Source: a bacterium
GTDB taxonomy: Bacteria > CSSED10-310 > JAJRTK01
DNA: 15,396 nucleotides
Direction: 5' to 3'
Assembly: GCA_024278345.1 (NCBI GenBank)
Contig: JAJRTK010000081.1
Span: 1-15,396, forward strand
Of the stretch, positions 14,620 to 15,396 are shown in pieces (position 1 is the first letter of the stretch; each line of letters starts with the position of its first letter). The translations under genes and the position numbers were made by a program. Under the pieces are notes generated by a model. The model searched no databases and had not been told where the DNA came from. It worked only from the letters and a program-made list of their open reading frames with translations.

Positions 14620-14644
14620 CCCGTTGCCCGCAAGTTGCAACGGG
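14620..14644 (+). terminator. 8-bp hairpin downstream of the M16 gene
   Basis: CCCGTTGC (14620-14627) pairs perfectly with GCAACGGG (14637-14644) around a 9-nt loop, 60 bp after the M16 stop. No T run follows on the plus strand, so a role as an intrinsic terminator is unproven. Confidence 0.35.
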
Positions 14645-14668
14645 AAGTGAGCGCGCTCCCTGGTGGGT

Positions 14669-14685
14669 GCAGGGCGAAGCCCTGC
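14669..14685. repeat. Perfect short hairpin GCAGGGC-GAA-GCCCTGC
   Basis: A 7-bp perfect stem with a GAA loop in the spacer after the M16 gene. It has no T-tract and no assigned role. It might contribute to transcription termination together with the hairpin at 14620-14644. Confidence 0.5.
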
Positions 14686-14770
14686 CAGGGGACAGGGCTG
14701 AAACATCCCCTCATTTCCAGGCGGAAAGAGGATTTGGGGGCTCGTTGACCGGTTGAAGGGCGATGAGAGG

Positions 14771-14835
14771 GGAGGGGCGGCGGACGGACCGCCGCCGACC
14801 CGACCGGACCCCAACCAGCAGAAAAAAGCAGTTGT
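14771..14835 (+). repeat. Dispersed repeat family 2, copy D
   Basis: The core GGCGGCGGACGGACCGCCGCC differs from the other copies so that the stem is extended to 8 perfect pairs (GGCGGCGG with CCGCCGCC, loop ACGGA). It continues GACCCGACCGGACC, then CAACCAGCAGAAAAAAG, matching the A-rich tail of copy A. It lies between the M16 gene and the transposase remnant. Confidence 0.8.
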
Positions 14836-14936
14836 TCGGAGTCTTTGACCTGGATGCGTCCCACAAGCAAAAAAATGAGGGGATGGCTCAGCAAAAGGTG
14901 GTGCTCTATAGTTAGGGCATTTACGCCAGGGTCGCT

Positions 14937-15396
14937 TCACTGGGGCCCAGCCCGCTTCCATGGCTGGAAGGTTTCCGGCCTCGGTCCAGAGACCAACGGT
15001 AGGTCGCTCACAGGCGTGAAAATCAACTGTTCTACACTCATGGGCTTCTGCGCAAGCCCCATGGCCATCGCTGGCGTTCGATGCACCACCTGCAAGGGCT
15101 CCAGCATGAGACGCAGACCACTATTCACAAAATGGAAGTTGTAGCAGACCATCACCCACCACGAGACCGCCAGGTGCATGACAAAATCCTTGGAGAAGCA
15201 CAGGGTCTTGCGCGCCTTGCGGGCGTTGTGTGTCCGGTCGGTTCCATTCTGTCGCTCGATGAATGCCGTGTTGATCCTTCACCGCCGGAAAAAACGGATC
15301 GCCTTGTGGCGGTGTTTTTTGATCCCGCGGTAGAAGGAAGTGTGGGGCTTGGTGAGTGGAGCTTTGTGGTTGGGGTTCCCTGAAAGAGGATTTGGC
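14937..15396 (-). pseudogene. DDE transposase C-terminal remnant with an in-frame stop, cut by the window edge
   Basis: Read on the minus strand, the frame closed at 14937 gives INTAFIERQNGTDR, then NARKARKTLCFSKDF, then YNFHFVNSGLRL, and ends with TPAMAMGLAQKPMSVEQL. This is the C-terminal end of an insertion-sequence DDE transposase of the IS1-like type; the glutamate in FIERQNG is the likely third catalytic acid, and TPAMAxGL is a typical tail. The same frame continues upstream but is broken by TGA at 15279-15281, with plausible sequence (YRGIKKHRHKAIRFFRR) on both sides of it. The open part after the stop is only 113 residues. I therefore call a decayed or nonsense-interrupted element; the N-terminal part lies beyond the window. 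Confidence 0.75.

Larger units (their letters stand above)
14560..14936. other. 377-bp gene-free spacer packed with repeats and hairpins
   Basis: Between the M16 stop and the transposase remnant I see no gene. The spacer holds, in order, repeat family 1 copy 2, two perfect hairpins (14620-14644 and 14669-14685), and repeat family 2 copy D. The segment from about 14880 to 14936 is probably the end of the insertion sequence, but its terminal repeat cannot be confirmed because the other end is outside the window. Confidence 0.6.

Noticed and set aside
14724-15395. 14-nt exact match GAAAGAGGATTTGG at 14724-14737 and 15382-15395
   Set aside because: A match of this length is expected by chance about once in several windows of this size, and neither flank is shared; I do not treat it as an insertion-sequence end.

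Overview
The window is a GC-rich bacterial chromosomal segment with nine protein genes or gene remnants and many small dispersed repeats. A Gram-negative host is likely: the M16 peptidase has a Sec signal peptide, the UbiB-type protein has the usual two C-terminal membrane helices, and there is a GAF/HD-GYP protein and an N-terminally extended FadE/DmdC-type acyl-CoA dehydrogenase. This mix would suit a deltaproteobacterial, Acidobacteriota-like or similar lineage, but the sequence does not let me name a phylum. No rRNA, tRNA or CRISPR array is visible.

Layout from left to right: (1) 1-85 is the 3' end of a group II intron (domains V and VI), whose downstream flank is a dispersed repeat. (2) 272-1933 (-) is a GAF + HD-GYP signalling protein with a long insertion in its catalytic domain. 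(3) 2149-2968 (+) is a two-gene unit, a four-helix membrane protein overlapping a HinT-type HIT protein; the 3' end of the HIT gene has been tandemly duplicated downstream of its stop. (4) 3049-3762 (-) is a SAM methyltransferase, divergent from (5) 3995-5731 (+), a protein with nine 40-residue TPR-like repeats. (6) 6010-7851 (+) is an acyl-CoA dehydrogenase behind a consensus-like sigma70 promoter with a long leader, followed by an intrinsic terminator. (7) 8031-9137 (-) is an unrecognised, probably beta-propeller protein whose coding sequence contains a perfect 12-bp hairpin. (8) 9566-14559 (+) is a UbiB/AarF-family gene followed by a large two-domain M16 zinc peptidase. (9) 14937-15396 (-) is the broken C-terminal part of a DDE transposase running off the right edge.

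The genes do not form one pathway. The two likely co-transcribed pairs are membrane protein-HIT and UbiB-M16. The most distinctive feature is between the genes. One repeat family, with a GGCGGCGGACGG...CCGCC hairpin and an A-rich tail, occurs four times, only in spacers. A second family, 54 nt with 47 identities, lies next to the intron and again inverted after the M16 gene. With the intron end and the transposase remnant, these indicate a genome with substantial mobile or repetitive load. I saw no clear new defence system or biosynthetic cluster. The unusual items are the repeat families, the HIT 3' duplication, the HD-GYP and M16 insertions, the unassigned propeller and the TPR protein.
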